From contig CM050449.1 in the NCBI GenBank assembly GCA_027563935.2, positions 54,019,949-54,083,948 on the forward strand: a stretch of 64,000 nt of DNA, read 5' to 3'. Positions 1 through 11,800 of this stretch are shown one piece after another; positions within the stretch are counted from its first letter, which is position 1; every line of letters starts with the position of its first letter. The notes beneath the pieces are model-generated. The model did no database searches, was not told the origin of the DNA, and saw only the letters and a list, made by a program, of their open reading frames with translations. The position numbers and the translations under genes are program-made. The stretch comes from Costus lasius (lineage: Eukaryota; Streptophyta; Magnoliopsida; Zingiberales; Costaceae).

Positions 1-2224
1 GGTATTTTTATAGGAATTTTGGTAGCATTAAATCATTGAATTTTGAGTATGAAACTCTTGTTAGTTATAGTTAAACCGAAATCAATTTTGGTAACATTAA
101 GTCAATGATGTTTGTAGCATGAATGAAAACCGAAACCTTGTTGATGGTAGTTAAACCGAAATAATCTTGATGATTGTTTATGAAAATCGAAAATTGTAAT
201 AAGGAATTTAAGGTATTCTCTTATGGAATTTAGGAAGTTTTAAACCAATGTTTTTGAGCATGATATTCATGTTAACTAAGGTTTAGAATTTTAGTAGATG
301 ATATGATATGTTAACCGTGGGTTATATGTAGAGATTTGTAAAATAGTTTGTATGACTTCATGTTTTAGTTTTTGTTAATTTTATGGATAGTTTGTATGAC
401 TTCATGTTTTAGTTTTATGTTAATTTTTATGGATGCTTGTTAACTACAATGTTGAGAAATTGTTTGAGAAATTTGGGTGATAACCTAGTAAAGTTTGACT
501 GAACTAATCAGCATGAAACCTAAGGACCACACTACTTTATATGATTGTTAATATTATGTAATTAGGTGATTCTTGAAATATTAAGTGTTTATGTGATTTT
601 TGGAAATTATGTGATTATGGGAATTTTGAATATTATGTGTTATGTGTTGGTTAGGACTATGGCTAAGTGTAACAGTGTACTCATAGGATAGTCCTTATGT
701 GATATGTGAAGGGTTTGAATTTCAGCCCTGTATTGTGATATGTGAGGAGGTTGATGTTCAGCCTGCCTATTATGATTACTGTGATGGGGGTTGATGCCTG
801 CCCGATATGATTTTGTGATGACTATCCTAGAGTCTAGTTGACACTTAGGAGTCCACCTTTGTGAAATATGTTCACCTTTGTGAAATATGAAATAAGATAT
901 GTCTGTTGTCCAGTAGGAACCTTTTGGGAGAACGGGTTTTGACGCAAAGTGCCATGTCTTGGTCAGACAAGGGCCACCTCTTGATGTCATTACTCTTTTA
1001 TGTGATGGGGTAATATAAGACGCAAAGTGCCATGTCTTGATCAGACAGGGGCCACCTCTTGATGTCATTACTCTTTATGTGACGGGGTGATATAAGACGC
1101 AAAGTGCCATGTCTTGATCAGACAGGGACCACCTCTTGATGTCATCACTCTGATGTGTTATGGGGTGATAGAGCAAAGTGCCACGTCGTGACCTGATGGG
1201 GGCCACCTCTTGATTCTACTCACTATCCATGTTTATGTGTTGCACGAGATTTTGCAGCTCCCAGTGCTTTGGCCAAGCCGGGTTAGACCATATTGGTCAC
1301 TACTGAATATGCTGGACAACTAGGTTAATTAAGTATGGTGTGTTTAGTTGGTTTAGAATATATGTGTTTAATTGGGTTAGAGTAAAACTCTAGAACCTGA
1401 ATTTGTTATATGCTAGTGTGTACATTTAACTGTCTATATGACTTCTGTTTCTTTATTTTGTTATATGTTGACATAATGTTCTGTTAAATATTTTAAAAAA
1501 AAATAATCCGCCTATATTTTTGAATGTATGTTATGGATGGTCGATTTAGACTATCCACTCACTGGGCTGTGTAGCTCACCCCTCACTATTTTCAGGCATA
1601 GAGCAGGGGCGCATGTCTTGAGTGCATTGGCGTGGATAATTATGCTGTTTGCTGTTTTAAGAATTTTTATGCTTAATTCTTGGGGCCGGTTGTGGCCTTA
1701 ACATAAACTATATGAACTATATGAATCATGAGACTATGTGAACTATGTGAATTATGTTGCCGGTTATGGCAGTCTTATGAGTTTGATTTTTGTGTCACCG
1801 CGGGCTTCAGCCTGGTTTCGGTGTTTGGTATGAGTTTATAAAATCGATTTTGTGATTTTGTTTTGAATTTCGGCTTGTTGTATATTCCGTGCAATCGGTT
1901 TTGATATACCCTGTAACTTGCATATGTCTAGTGCAAGTATTGCCTGGTGGCAGGTACCTTTATGGATTTTATGAATTTGAATCGGTTTTGATATAACTGT
2001 TGCCTTGCATATGTCTAGTGCAAGGATTGCGTGGTGGCAGGTACCCTTATGAGATTTATGAGATTTGAGTTTTGTGAATTTGTATGTATGAATTTATGGA
2101 AATTTTTCAGATCGTGTTTTCTTGAACTCGGTTTTACCTAGCATATGATCGATCTTATATGAAACATCATGTATCAGTTGTGAATTGTGCCATTTGTTTG
2201 GGGTTAAGAATGTGGGATGTTACA
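1..2224 (+). repeat. 5' LTR of gypsy element (truncated by window edge)
   Basis: It matches 7968-10191 base for base, with no indel and four substitutions that I can see (1006/8973, 1128/9095, 1509/9476, 2169/10136). It ends GGGATGTTACA, three bases before the primer binding site. It contains a 44-45 bp direct duplication (about 345-434), a four-copy repeat of about 77 bp (941-1228) and a two-copy repeat of about 87 bp (from about 1894). It should carry the promoter for the genomic RNA. I could not place a convincing TATA box or transcription start. Confidence 0.95.
941..1228 (+). repeat. Four-copy tandem repeat of about 77 bp in gypsy 5' LTR
   Basis: Copies start at 941, 1019, 1096 and 1171, giving periods of 78, 77 and 75 bp. 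Each begins with a (GAC)GCAAAGTGCCA-like segment and contains CCACCTCTTGAT. The fourth copy is the most diverged. The array is repeated in the 3' LTR at 8908-9195. Subrepeats like this in LTRs are often U3 enhancer repeats; that role is inference here. Confidence 0.9.
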
Positions 2225-2227
2225 GAA

Positions 2228-2240
2228 TGGTATCAGAGCA
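2228..2240 (+). promoter_or_regulatory. Primer binding site, initiator tRNA-Met type
   Basis: TGGTATCAGAGCA follows the LTR end after a three-base spacer (GAA). The first 12 bases match the complement of the 3' end of plant initiator tRNA-Met, the usual primer for minus-strand DNA synthesis. The leader from here to the gag ATG is only about 110 bp and holds nothing else I can recognise. Confidence 0.95.
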
Positions 2241-2349
2241 GTTGGCTAGCTAAAACTTAGTTTGGGGGAAAACATGTTTGTGTATTGCTAGACACCTGTT
2301 AGGTTTATGATTGTTTCCTGACTATGATATGTGTGTGTAGGCATTTAAG

Positions 2350-5300
2350 ATGGTGCGGACCAGAGGAAATGCTAGTGATGAGGGCGAGCAGACCCCGAAC
2401 CTCACGAGAACTATTGAGGCTCTGACTGGCATGGTTCAGCAACAAGGTGCTATGATAGAGAGGCAAGCTCAGATGCTGCAGCAGCAGCAGACTCAGCACC
2501 AAGAAGCACAACATCAGCTTTTGCAACAACTGACTCGAGAGAGACCCCAGACTACTACTCGGGCAGTGGGGGATGACTCTCAAGAGGGCACTCACAGGCG
2601 CTATGCTTCACTTGTGAGTGAATTCCAGAAACTGGGTCCTAGCTCATTTTATGGAGGCTCAGAATCCAGTAATGCCGAGAACTGGCAGTTATGCTTGGAA
2701 AAGATTTTCCAAGTTATGCGTTGCTCGGACGAAGATAAGTTATGTTTGACCACCTATATGATGCGTGCTGACGCAGATGAGTGGTGGAAAGGCGTGGTGA
2801 GACTCGCCGAAGAAAGACATGAGACTGTAGATTGGCCTTACTTCTTGTCTCGATTTAACGAGAAGTACTTCCCAGATAGCTTGGTTGAGGACCGAGAGGT
2901 GGAATTTATTCATCTGGAGCAGGGTGATATGACAGTGGACCAGTATGAATTACAGTTCACGAAATTGGGAAAGTATGCTCCTCACCTGATAAACACTGAA
3001 AAGAGGAGAGCTACCAAGTTTCTCAGAGGTCTCAGATGGGACATTAGAGAGCAGGTTGGTGCTCAACACTTGGAGACCTATGTTGAAACTGTTGGGCGAG
3101 CGCGCACTATTGAGAGATATATATCTGAGAGGAGTTCTCATGTTGCCGTGACAGTAGTTCCTGCAGCTGAGGCGGCGGTTCCTCAGCATGGCAGTGGCGG
3201 CAAGGGTAAGAAGTACCCTAGGCATAAAGATTATAAGAAGAGCAGGTATAAGCCTTACTCCTACAAGGCACCGCAGCAGTCCAGGGATGCACCGCAGCAG
3301 TTCAGGGATGCCAGGGATGCAAGAAACGGTATCACTTGTAGTCATTGTGGGCTCAAGGGACATCTAGTGAAAGACTGCCATAGGAAGAATGGTGTATGCT
3401 TCAGGTGTAAGAAACCAGGGCACATGGCTAAGGACTGCAAAGAACCTGAGATGCAACCTGGAGGCACAGATAAGCCTACAGTCCAGACTAGAGTGTATGC
3501 TGTGGCTGAGAAGGATACACGAGCTTCCCGATCCGTCGTGGAAGGTACTTTATTCGTATTTGATCAGTTAGCCCGCATATTATTTGACCCTGGTGCAAAT
3601 TTATCTTTTGTATCTGTTAAGTTTGCTGCATGTTTACCTGTGTTACCTAAGGTAATGAATTATGCTGTGTCTGTGAGTACTCCCTTAGGAAAATCGTTAT
3701 CTACAGATACTGTTTGTGCTGACTGTGTAGTACATGTAGAGGGTTATGAGTTTCTGGTAGATCTAATCCTCTTAGACATGCAAGATTATGATATCATCTT
3801 AGGAATGGATTGGTTGTCTTCCCATCATGCCTCTGTGGATTGCTTTGAGAAAGTAATCACTTTGAATTTGTTAGATGGGAATCGACTGTTTGTGAGAGGT
3901 CTAGTGTCAGACCAAGGACCGCATGTGATATCTTTCCTGCAGGCCAGGAAATTACTTGCTAATGGGTGCAAGGGTTATCTTGCGCATGTTAAGGTGCAGG
4001 ATGATTCTACTTCTGATCTGACTCAGATGGAGGTGGTGAAAGAATTTCCTGATGTGTTCTCTGAGGAATTTTCAGGCTTGCCACCAATAAGAGAAGTAGA
4101 ATTTGGCATTGAGTTGGCGCCAGGTACGGCACCTATCTCCAGAGCTCCTTATCGTATGGCTACTTCAGAGTTGGCCGAGCTTAAGAAACAACTGGAGGAA
4201 TTGCTAGAGAAAGGGTATATTCGGCCTAGTGCTTCTCCCTGGGGAGCGCCAGTGTTATTTGTGAAGAAGAAAGGTGGAACCCTGAGGATGTGTATAGACT
4301 ACAGGCAACTGAACCAAGTGACTATCAAGAATAAGTATCCTCTTCCCAGAATTGATGATCTATTTGATCAATTACAGGGAGCGACAGTGTTCTCTAAGAT
4401 TGATCTGAGATCAGGATATTATCAGCTTAGAGTCAAGGATGAGGATATATTTAAGACTGCTTTCAGGACCAGGTATGGGCATTTCGAATTTTTAGTTATG
4501 CCTTTTGGACTGACGAATGCACCTACTGTCTTCATGGATTTGATGAACAGGGTATTCCATGAGTTGCTTGACTCTTGTGTGGTGGTCTTTATAGACGATA
4601 TATTGGTGTACTCTCAGACTACCTCAGATCATGTTAGTGATTTGCGCAGAGTATTGGAGATCTTGAGGAAGAACCGGTTATATGCCAAGGCTAGCAAGTG
4701 TGAGTTCTGGCTAGAGAAGATCAGTTTTCTGGGACATGTGATTTCTGGTCAGGGGGTGTCTGTGGATCCAGTTAAAGTGCAAGCCATTCTCAATTGGGGA
4801 AGACCGACTAGTGCTACTGAGATCAGGAGTTTTCTGGGTTTGGCAGGTTACTACCGGCGATTTGTTGAGGGATTCTCCAAGTTGGCAGGTCCTTTAACTA
4901 AATTAACCAGAAAGGAGGCTAAGTTTATTTGGGATGATAAGTGTGAAGAGAGTTTTCAAGAGCTGAAAAGGAGATTGACTAGTACACCAATCCTCATTAT
5001 TCCTAGTGATGGGGAAAGGTTTACTGTCTATACAGATGCTTCTGGCAAAGGGTTGGGTTGTGTCTTGATGCAGAAGGGTTCTGTAGTAGCCTATGCTTCG
5101 AGACAACTGAAGGAGTATGAATTGAACTACCCTACTCATGATTTAGAGTTGGCGGCCGTAGTCTTTGCTTTGAAGATATGGCGTCACTATTTGTTGGGTC
5201 AGGAGTTTGATCTGTTCACTGATCACCAGAGTCTCAAGTATATCTTCACTCAGAAGGACTTGAACATGAGACAGAGAAGATGGATGGAGTTGATCAAAGA

Positions 5301-6942
5301 CTATGACTTCTCCATTCAGTATCAGGCTGGAAAGGCCAATGTGGTGGCGGATGCTCTGAGCAGACATCCAGTTACTTCAGTAGCTGCTTTACGAGTCAGT
5401 GAGTGGCGGTTACTGCAGGAGTTCAGCGATCTCAGGATCAGTGTTACTCCTAGAGTTCAGTCGGGTTATGTGGCTTTTCTCAGAGTACAGTCTGCTTTGT
5501 TGCAGAAGATCAGAGATCAGCAGTCTGTGGATCCGAAATTAGTTCAGATCAGGGATAGTCTGGTTGATGGCGCAGTTCAGGATTTTAGCCTGTCTGATGA
5601 TGGTATTCTTCGGTTTCGTGGAAGGGTATGTGTCCCTGAGGAACCGAGCTTGAGGAAAGAAATATTGGAGGACAGCCATAACTCCAAATATTCTCTACAT
5701 CCTGGTGTGACTAAGATGTATCAGGACCTCAAGAAGAGTTTTTGGTGGCCGGGCATGAAGAAAGAGGTATATGATTTTGTCTCTAGGTGTTTAACCTGTC
5801 AGACTGTAAAGGCTGAACACCAGAAGCCTGGTGGTTTGTTGCAGCCTCTTCCTATTCCTGAGTGGAAGTGGGAATGTATCAGTATGGATTTTGTATGTGG
5901 TTTGCCCAGAACCAGATTGGGTCATGATGCTATTTGGGTGATTGTTGATAGACTCACTAAATCAGCCCATTTTCTTCCGATTAAGATGACTTATTCGTTA
6001 GAGAGGCTGGCTAGATTGTACATTGATGAGATAGTCAGACTGCATGGAGTTCCTGTTGATATTGTGTCTGATAGGGACTCTCGGTTTTTGTCCAGATTTT
6101 GGAAGAGTTTACAGGAGGGTTTGGGTACTAAGTTGAGTTTTAGTACAGCATACCATCCTCAGTCTGATGGCCAGACGGAGCGTACTATACAGACTCTAGA
6201 AGATTTGTTGAGAGCCTATGTGGTCGATTGGAGTTCTGAGTGGAACCGGGATCTATCTTTGATAGAGTTTACTTATAATAATAGCTTCCACTCCAGTATT
6301 CAGATGGCTCCTTATGAGGCTTTGTATGGGAGAAGGTGTAGGACTCCCTTGTGTTGGGAGGAAACTGGTGACAGAATGATTTTGAGATCTGATGCAGTAC
6401 AGGAGACTACTGATAAGGTCAGAGAGATCTGGGATAAACTGAAAATTGCTCGGGACAGACAGAAGAGTTATGCTGATGACCGTCGTCGTTCCTTGGAGTT
6501 TATGGTAGGGGATCATGTGTTCTTGAAGGTGTCACCTACTAAGGGTGTTATGAGGTTTGGCAAAAAGGGCAAGTTGAGCCCTAGGTTTGTAGGCCCTTTT
6601 GATATTATTGAGAGAGTTGGTCCAGTGGCTTACCGATTGGCTTTACCTCCTGCTTTGGATCATGTGCATAATGTATTCCATGTCTCTGCTTTGAGGAAAT
6701 ATCATCCTGATCCATCTCATGTGTTGGAGTTGGAACCTCTTCAGATTCAGAGTGACTTGTCATTTGAGGAAAGACCTCTTCGGATTGTGGATAGAAAGGA
6801 TAAGGTTCTGAGGAACAAGACTATACCTTTGGTAAAGGTTATCTGGGGAAATCAGTCAGTTGAGGAGGCGACATGGGAGACTGAAGCTGATATGAGGAAA
6901 TTTTATGCTTACCTCTTTGATGATATGGATGCTGAGCTTTAG
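2350..6942 (+). CDS. Ty3/gypsy Gag-Pol polyprotein with C-terminal chromodomain-like region
   Basis: This intact 1530-residue frame encodes all proteins needed to package, reverse transcribe and integrate the element. Domains in order: a glutamine-rich N-terminal segment (about 20-65), capsid-type gag (about 95-260), two CCHC zinc knuckles (C330/C333/H338/C343 and C350/C353/H358/C363), aspartic protease (D413), reverse transcriptase (active site FIDD 747-750), RNase H (D896, E933, D958), and integrase with its HHCC finger (H1110, H1117, C1147, C1150) and D1180, D1241, E1277 (D-35-E spacing). A GPY/F-like module (about 1409-1432) and a chromodomain-like tail (about 1488-1523) follow; such tails direct chromoviruses to heterochromatin. 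The protease motif reads DPG instead of DSG/DTG. Gag and Pol are one frame with no shift. The start is the first ATG after the leader and gives an MVRTRG beginning common in this group. Confidence 0.97.
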   Translation: MVRTRGNASDEGEQTPNLTRTIEALTGMVQQQGAMIERQAQMLQQQQTQHQEAQHQLLQQLTRERPQTTTRAVGDDSQEGTHRRYASLVSEFQKLGPSSFYGGSESSNAENWQLCLEKIFQVMRCSDEDKLCLTTYMMRADADEWWKGVVRLAEERHETVDWPYFLSRFNEKYFPDSLVEDREVEFIHLEQGDMTVDQYELQFTKLGKYAPHLINTEKRRATKFLRGLRWDIREQVGAQHLETYVETVGRARTIERYISERSSHVAVTVVPAAEAAVPQHGSGGKGKKYPRHKDYKKSRYKPYSYKAPQQSRDAPQQFRDARDARNGITCSHCGLKGHLVKDCHRKNGVCFRCKKPGHMAKDCKEPEMQPGGTDKPTVQTRVYAVAEKDTRASRSVVEGTLFVFDQLARILFDPGANLSFVSVKFAACLPVLPKVMNYAVSVSTPLGKSLSTDTVCADCVVHVEGYEFLVDLILLDMQDYDIILGMDWLSSHHASVDCFEKVITLNLLDGNRLFVRGLVSDQGPHVISFLQARKLLANGCKGYLAHVKVQDDSTSDLTQMEVVKEFPDVFSEEFSGLPPIREVEFGIELAPGTAPISRAPYRMATSELAELKKQLEELLEKGYIRPSASPWGAPVLFVKKKGGTLRMCIDYRQLNQVTIKNKYPLPRIDDLFDQLQGATVFSKIDLRSGYYQLRVKDEDIFKTAFRTRYGHFEFLVMPFGLTNAPTVFMDLMNRVFHELLDSCVVVFIDDILVYSQTTSDHVSDLRRVLEILRKNRLYAKASKCEFWLEKISFLGHVISGQGVSVDPVKVQAILNWGRPTSATEIRSFLGLAGYYRRFVEGFSKLAGPLTKLTRKEAKFIWDDKCEESFQELKRRLTSTPILIIPSDGERFTVYTDASGKGLGCVLMQKGSVVAYASRQLKEYELNYPTHDLELAAVVFALKIWRHYLLGQEFDLFTDHQSLKYIFTQKDLNMRQRRWMELIKDYDFSIQYQAGKANVVADALSRHPVTSVAALRVSEWRLLQEFSDLRISVTPRVQSGYVAFLRVQSALLQKIRDQQSVDPKLVQIRDSLVDGAVQDFSLSDDGILRFRGRVCVPEEPSLRKEILEDSHNSKYSLHPGVTKMYQDLKKSFWWPGMKKEVYDFVSRCLTCQTVKAEHQKPGGLLQPLPIPEWKWECISMDFVCGLPRTRLGHDAIWVIVDRLTKSAHFLPIKMTYSLERLARLYIDEIVRLHGVPVDIVSDRDSRFLSRFWKSLQEGLGTKLSFSTAYHPQSDGQTERTIQTLEDLLRAYVVDWSSEWNRDLSLIEFTYNNSFHSSIQMAPYEALYGRRCRTPLCWEETGDRMILRSDAVQETTDKVREIWDKLKIARDRQKSYADDRRRSLEFMVGDHVFLKVSPTKGVMRFGKKGKLSPRFVGPFDIIERVGPVAYRLALPPALDHVHNVFHVSALRKYHPDPSHVLELEPLQIQSDLSFEERPLRIVDRKDKVLRNKTIPLVKVIWGNQSVEEATWETEADMRKFYAYLFDDMDAEL

Positions 6943-6959
6943 AGGACTAAAGCTTTATA

Positions 6960-6971
6960 AGGAGGGAGGGA
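6960..6971 (+). promoter_or_regulatory. Polypurine tract of gypsy element
   Basis: AGGAGGGAGGGA ends directly before the TG of the 3' LTR, 29 bp after the gag-pol stop. This is where plus-strand DNA synthesis would be primed. Confidence 0.88.
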
Positions 6972-7836
6972 TGTAAGATCCAAGGATCTTAAGTCCTGGT
7001 AAGCATTATTTGGATTTAAATAAAATCATTAGCTGTGATATTTTATTATGATTTAAGTAAAATTATTGGATGCTAATTAACTGGCTTATTGATTGTTTAA
7101 TTGTAATTATTTGATTTGAGTCTATTTGGTTGTTAATTTATGATAAATTACTATTGGTTGTTCATGATAAATTAATTAGGATTTATGGGTTGTAAACTGT
7201 AAGTTAATTGTAAGTTAATTAATTAGAGTTTATTGCTTGTTAATTTAAGTTAATTAATTGTTAATTAATTGGAGTTATTGGTTAATTAAATCCTTATTGG
7301 ATATTAATTACATCCTTATTGGATTTGCGTTTAAGTGAATTCATTAAGTGGATGTTAATTTAAGTTCTTATTGGATTGTCACTTAAACCATGGGTTATTG
7401 GGTTTAAAATTCAAATTTAGTTAGTTAAATGGTTAAACCCTATTTGAATTAATGGGTTAATGGGTTAAGAGTTAAAACCGAAAATTCAAATTGATATTTC
7501 GGTTAGGGTGGAATTTTTGGGCGAGATTTTGGCTTGAGAGAAAACTTTGGGCGACGGCTAGGAAGAAGGAGGCGACTTTGGAGTTCTTGGAATTTTGAGG
7601 TGATTTTCTTCATCTTCTTCCCTTGGTGATTTTCCTTGAAGTGAAGAAACTTCCTTGGCGAGTTCTTGAAGATTTTTGGGCGGCTTAAAGGCTTTAGACG
7701 AAATTGTTGGAGGGTTTTTTTTCACCTTGTGTTCTCGGTTCAAGGTGAGTGGGTTGTCTAATTGATTTCTATCTATTTGTTTGTGTTAATTGATGAGTTA
7801 GATGATATATTCGCTTGTTGGAAATCTTACCATGCT

Positions 7837-7935
7837 AAAACCGAATTTTGTAAAGTTGATTATATGATGAAAACCGAATTTTGTAAGGTTGATTATATCA
7901 TGAAAACCGAATTTTTCAAGGGTGATTATATGATG
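7837..7935 (+). repeat. 3 x 33-bp tandem repeat in gypsy LTR
   Basis: Three consecutive 33-bp copies begin at 7837, 7870 and 7903. Each starts with (A)AAACCGAATTTT and ends with GATTATAT(G/C)ATG. The copies differ at a few positions, mostly in the third. The matching part of the 5' LTR lies upstream of the window. Confidence 0.92.
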
Positions 7936-8907
7936 ATTATTTAACCGAAAATTTGTATGAAATTTAAGGTATTTTTATAGGAATTTTGGTAGCATTAAAT
8001 CATTGAATTTTGAGTATGAAACTCTTGTTAGTTATAGTTAAACCGAAATCAATTTTGGTAACATTAAGTCAATGATGTTTGTAGCATGAATGAAAACCGA
8101 AACCTTGTTGATGGTAGTTAAACCGAAATAATCTTGATGATTGTTTATGAAAATCGAAAATTGTAATAAGGAATTTAAGGTATTCTCTTATGGAATTTAG
8201 GAAGTTTTAAACCAATGTTTTTGAGCATGATATTCATGTTAACTAAGGTTTAGAATTTTAGTAGATGATATGATATGTTAACCGTGGGTTATATGTAGAG
8301 ATTTGTAAAATAGTTTGTATGACTTCATGTTTTAGTTTTTGTTAATTTTATGGATAGTTTGTATGACTTCATGTTTTAGTTTTATGTTAATTTTTATGGA
8401 TGCTTGTTAACTACAATGTTGAGAAATTGTTTGAGAAATTTGGGTGATAACCTAGTAAAGTTTGACTGAACTAATCAGCATGAAACCTAAGGACCACACT
8501 ACTTTATATGATTGTTAATATTATGTAATTAGGTGATTCTTGAAATATTAAGTGTTTATGTGATTTTTGGAAATTATGTGATTATGGGAATTTTGAATAT
8601 TATGTGTTATGTGTTGGTTAGGACTATGGCTAAGTGTAACAGTGTACTCATAGGATAGTCCTTATGTGATATGTGAAGGGTTTGAATTTCAGCCCTGTAT
8701 TGTGATATGTGAGGAGGTTGATGTTCAGCCTGCCTATTATGATTACTGTGATGGGGGTTGATGCCTGCCCGATATGATTTTGTGATGACTATCCTAGAGT
8801 CTAGTTGACACTTAGGAGTCCACCTTTGTGAAATATGTTCACCTTTGTGAAATATGAAATAAGATATGTCTGTTGTCCAGTAGGAACCTTTTGGGAGAAC
8901 GGGTTTT

Positions 8908-9195
8908 GACGCAAAGTGCCATGTCTTGGTCAGACAAGGGCCACCTCTTGATGTCATTACTCTTTTATGTGACGGGGTAATATAAGACGCAAAGTGCCAT
9001 GTCTTGATCAGACAGGGGCCACCTCTTGATGTCATTACTCTTTATGTGACGGGGTGATATAAGACGCAAAGTGCCATGTCTTGATCAGACAGGGGCCACC
9101 TCTTGATGTCATCACTCTGATGTGTTATGGGGTGATAGAGCAAAGTGCCACGTCGTGACCTGATGGGGGCCACCTCTTGATTCTACTCACTATCC
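8908..9195 (+). repeat. Four-copy tandem repeat of about 77 bp in gypsy 3' LTR
   Basis: This is the same array as 941-1228, shifted by the LTR offset of 7967. It differs from the 5' LTR copy at 8973 and 9095 only, as far as I can see. Confidence 0.9.
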
Positions 9196-10193
9196 ATGTT
9201 TATGTGTTGCACGAGATTTTGCAGCTCCCAGTGCTTTGGCCAAGCCGGGTTAGACCATATTGGTCACTACTGAATATGCTGGACAACTAGGTTAATTAAG
9301 TATGGTGTGTTTAGTTGGTTTAGAATATATGTGTTTAATTGGGTTAGAGTAAAACTCTAGAACCTGAATTTGTTATATGCTAGTGTGTACATTTAACTGT
9401 CTATATGACTTCTGTTTCTTTATTTTGTTATATGTTGACATAATGTTCTGTTAAATATTTTAAAAAAAAATAATCTGCCTATATTTTTGAATGTATGTTA
9501 TGGATGGTCGATTTAGACTATCCACTCACTGGGCTGTGTAGCTCACCCCTCACTATTTTCAGGCATAGAGCAGGGGCGCATGTCTTGAGTGCATTGGCGT
9601 GGATAATTATGCTGTTTGCTGTTTTAAGAATTTTTATGCTTAATTCTTGGGGCCGGTTGTGGCCTTAACATAAACTATATGAACTATATGAATCATGAGA
9701 CTATGTGAACTATGTGAATTATGTTGCCGGTTATGGCAGTCTTATGAGTTTGATTTTTGTGTCACCGCGGGCTTCAGCCTGGTTTCGGTGTTTGGTATGA
9801 GTTTATAAAATCGATTTTGTGATTTTGTTTTGAATTTCGGCTTGTTGTATATTCCGTGCAATCGGTTTTGATATACCCTGTAACTTGCATATGTCTAGTG
9901 CAAGTATTGCCTGGTGGCAGGTACCTTTATGGATTTTATGAATTTGAATCGGTTTTGATATAACTGTTGCCTTGCATATGTCTAGTGCAAGGATTGCGTG
10001 GTGGCAGGTACCCTTATGAGATTTATGAGATTTGAGTTTTGTGAATTTGTATGTATGAATTTATGGAAATTTTTCAGATCGTGTTTTCTTGAACTCGGTT
10101 TTACCTAGCATATGATCGATCTTATATGAAACATCCTGTATCAGTTGTGAATTGTGCCATTTGTTTGGGGTTAAGAATGTGGGATGTTACAAA

Positions 10194-11054
10194 AAGGGTG
10201 ATGAACCAAAAGGGGATGTGCCATGTAAAGAAGATAATTCTAAGTCTGATTTGCCTCCACCCTACAGACCACCAATATCTTTTCCTCAAAGGCTAGTTCA
10301 AAACAAACTAGACAAATAATTTGCCAAATTCCTTGAAATCTTGAAAAAGCTTTACATTAATATTCCTTTTACTGAAGCTATTTCTCAAATGCCTTCATAT
10401 GCAAAGTTCTTGAAAGAAATATTGTCTAGTAAGAGAAAGTTAGATGATTATTGTACTTGCACTGTAACATTGACTGAAGATTGTAGTGCGGTCATTCAAA
10501 ATAAACTGCCACCAAAACTGAAGGATCCATGTAGTTTTTCTATACCATGTTCAATTGGCACTATGGCTTTTGACCGAGCCTTATGTGATTTAGGTGCAAG
10601 CGTATGTCTAATGCCTCTTTCTATCTACAAGAAACTGAATATTGGAGAGCTGAAACCTACATCCATATCTTTACAGCTTGCGGATTCATCGGTAAAGTAT
10701 CCTGTAGGTATCTTAGAGAATGTTTCAATCAAGATAGGTGAGTTTTTCATACCTGTAGATTTTATAGTTTTGGACATGGAAGAAAATTGCAAAAACCCTA
10801 TAATTCTAGGTAGACCACTGTTAGCCACTACTAAAGCAAACGTAGATGTGAAAGAAGGAAAGATCACTTTTGATATATGTGAAAACATTATTGAATTTAA
10901 TCTTAATGACTCTTTGAATAAACTTTCTTACTCAGGATCATGTTGTAGTGTTGAGGTGATTGATGATATTGTTTATGATGTTTGCAATTTATTTGATGAA
11001 TCCTCAAATATTGAAACTAACAAATCTTCTGAGGAAGTTGATAAAGTGTTATAG
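10194..11054 (+). pseudogene. Athila-like gag C-terminus and aspartic protease, in-frame stop, 5' truncated
   Basis: The frame is open from the gypsy insertion point, has a TAA at 10317-10319, and then continues to TAG at 11052-11054. The part before the stop contains the proline-rich PPPYRPPISFPQRL-type segment, and the part after it has QMPSYAKFLKEILSSKRKL and the NKLPPKLKDPCSFSIPC region. Both are conserved just before the protease in plant Athila/Tat polyproteins. The protease core reads ALCDLGAS (codons from about 10579) and the flap-like ILGRPLL (about 10804). DLGA in place of DSGA is normal in this lineage, from family knowledge. The TAA falls where relatives usually have glutamine, one C-to-T change away. 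No RT follows. Translation could restart at the TTG/ATG codons after 10341, but I regard it as dead. Confidence 0.85.
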
Positions 11055-11360
11055 GAAAAGAAAGACAAAATTTCAAGAAGAAGAAGAAAAAGAAGAAGAA
11101 GATCTAGATTGTTTGACAAAGGAAAGAAAATTTGGAGTAAATTTGGAGATTGTTTCAATGTGATGCCCAACCCAAAGAAAGATCTGAGGGGCAATCGAGG
11201 AATTCATGATCACACCCGAGTGCAAAAGGGTCAAGCTAATGACCTTTAAATTAGCGCTTCTTGGGAGGCAACCCAAGCTTTCTAACCTTTATTTTTTTTA
11301 TTTTACTTAATTTTTGCTTAGAACTAATTTTTCTTTTATTTTTGTAAGAAAATCGTGATT
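11055..11360 (+). other. Noncoding post-pol-like segment of Athila-type element
   Basis: A purine-rich GAAGAA stretch (about 11079-11102) is followed by a lysine/arginine-rich but interrupted reading frame. At about 11250-11276 is GCGCTTCTTGGGAGGCAACC, a sequence I recognise as common just downstream of pol in plant Athila/Tat elements. Its presence right after protease suggests the RT-integrase block was deleted here. There is no intact gene. Confidence 0.6.
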
Positions 11361-11370
11361 TGATGCAAAT

Positions 11371-11800
11371 TACGGCACTACCGTAAAGTATTTTATGGTA
11401 CCGTATTTTTGATCCACTTTCCACCAGATAGTTGTGATGAAATTACGGCACCGTCGTTATTACTTACACGGTACTGTAATTTGTTGCCAAAATTAACCCG
11501 AGAGTCTCTTTGTTTTTTCGGCACCATCGTACGTTGTTTTACGGTGCCGTATTTTCATGAAATTTTTTTTTTTTTTGATTGTTTTCATCAAAAAAAAAAT
11601 TTGCTACTTCATTTTTACGTCGGTACCGTAAACTGCTTCACGGAACCGTATTTTTGAGTCATTTTCATACAGAGGGGTCCCGAGATTTTATGGCAGTACC
11701 GTAAGTTATATTACGGTACCGTATTTCTGATCCAGTTTTGATCCGAGAGCAGTCGTAATTTTACGCCAGTGCCGTAAGACATTACATTGCCGTATTTTGT
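11371..11800 (+). repeat. Degenerate palindrome-bearing tandem repeat, about six copies of about 73 bp
   Basis: Copies begin near 11371, 11444, 11517, 11616, 11691 and 11761. Each has two 10-mers related to ACGGTACCGT about 20 bp apart, followed by ATTTTTGATCCA-like sequence in the better copies. GGTACC is self-complementary, so each copy can pair internally and with its neighbours. The fourth copy is offset by A- and T-runs. It lies in the 3' untranslated part of the Athila-like element, where tandem repeats are known in related Tat/Ogre elements. Confidence 0.75.

Larger units (their letters stand above)
1..10191 (+). mobile_element. Ty3/gypsy chromovirus-like LTR retrotransposon, 5' end outside window
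   Basis: This is a nearly complete Ty3/gypsy element in the order LTR, primer binding site, gag-pol, polypurine tract, LTR. The 3' LTR begins TGTAA and ends TTACA, the short inverted terminal repeat expected of LTR elements. The window starts inside the 5' LTR: base 1 aligns to 7968 with a constant offset of 7967, so 996 bp of the 5' LTR lie upstream. The C-terminal chromodomain-like tail after integrase and the long LTRs suggest the Tekay/Del branch of plant chromoviruses (inference). It has inserted into an Athila-like element whose remains start at 10192. The target-site duplication cannot be checked because the left flank is missing; AAAAG (10192-10196) is the expected copy. Confidence 0.95.
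6972..10191 (+). repeat. 3' LTR of gypsy element, 3220 bp
   Basis: This is the complete LTR, from TGTAAGATCC to GGGATGTTACA. The first kilobase (6972-7967) is AT-rich and has no counterpart in the window because the 5' LTR is cut. The LTR carries three tandem repeat sets: 3 x 33 bp at 7837-7935, the 44-45 bp duplication from about 8312, and the roughly 77-bp array at 8908-9195. Short frames inside it on both strands look like chance frames and show no known domain. At 3.2 kb it is long even for plant gypsy elements. Confidence 0.96.

Noticed and set aside
640..1068. Minus-strand 142-codon frame in the gypsy LTR, repeated at 8607-9035
   Set aside because: It runs across the 77-bp tandem repeat, its protein merely repeats with that array, and it shows no domain. 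It is a chance frame duplicated because the LTR is duplicated.
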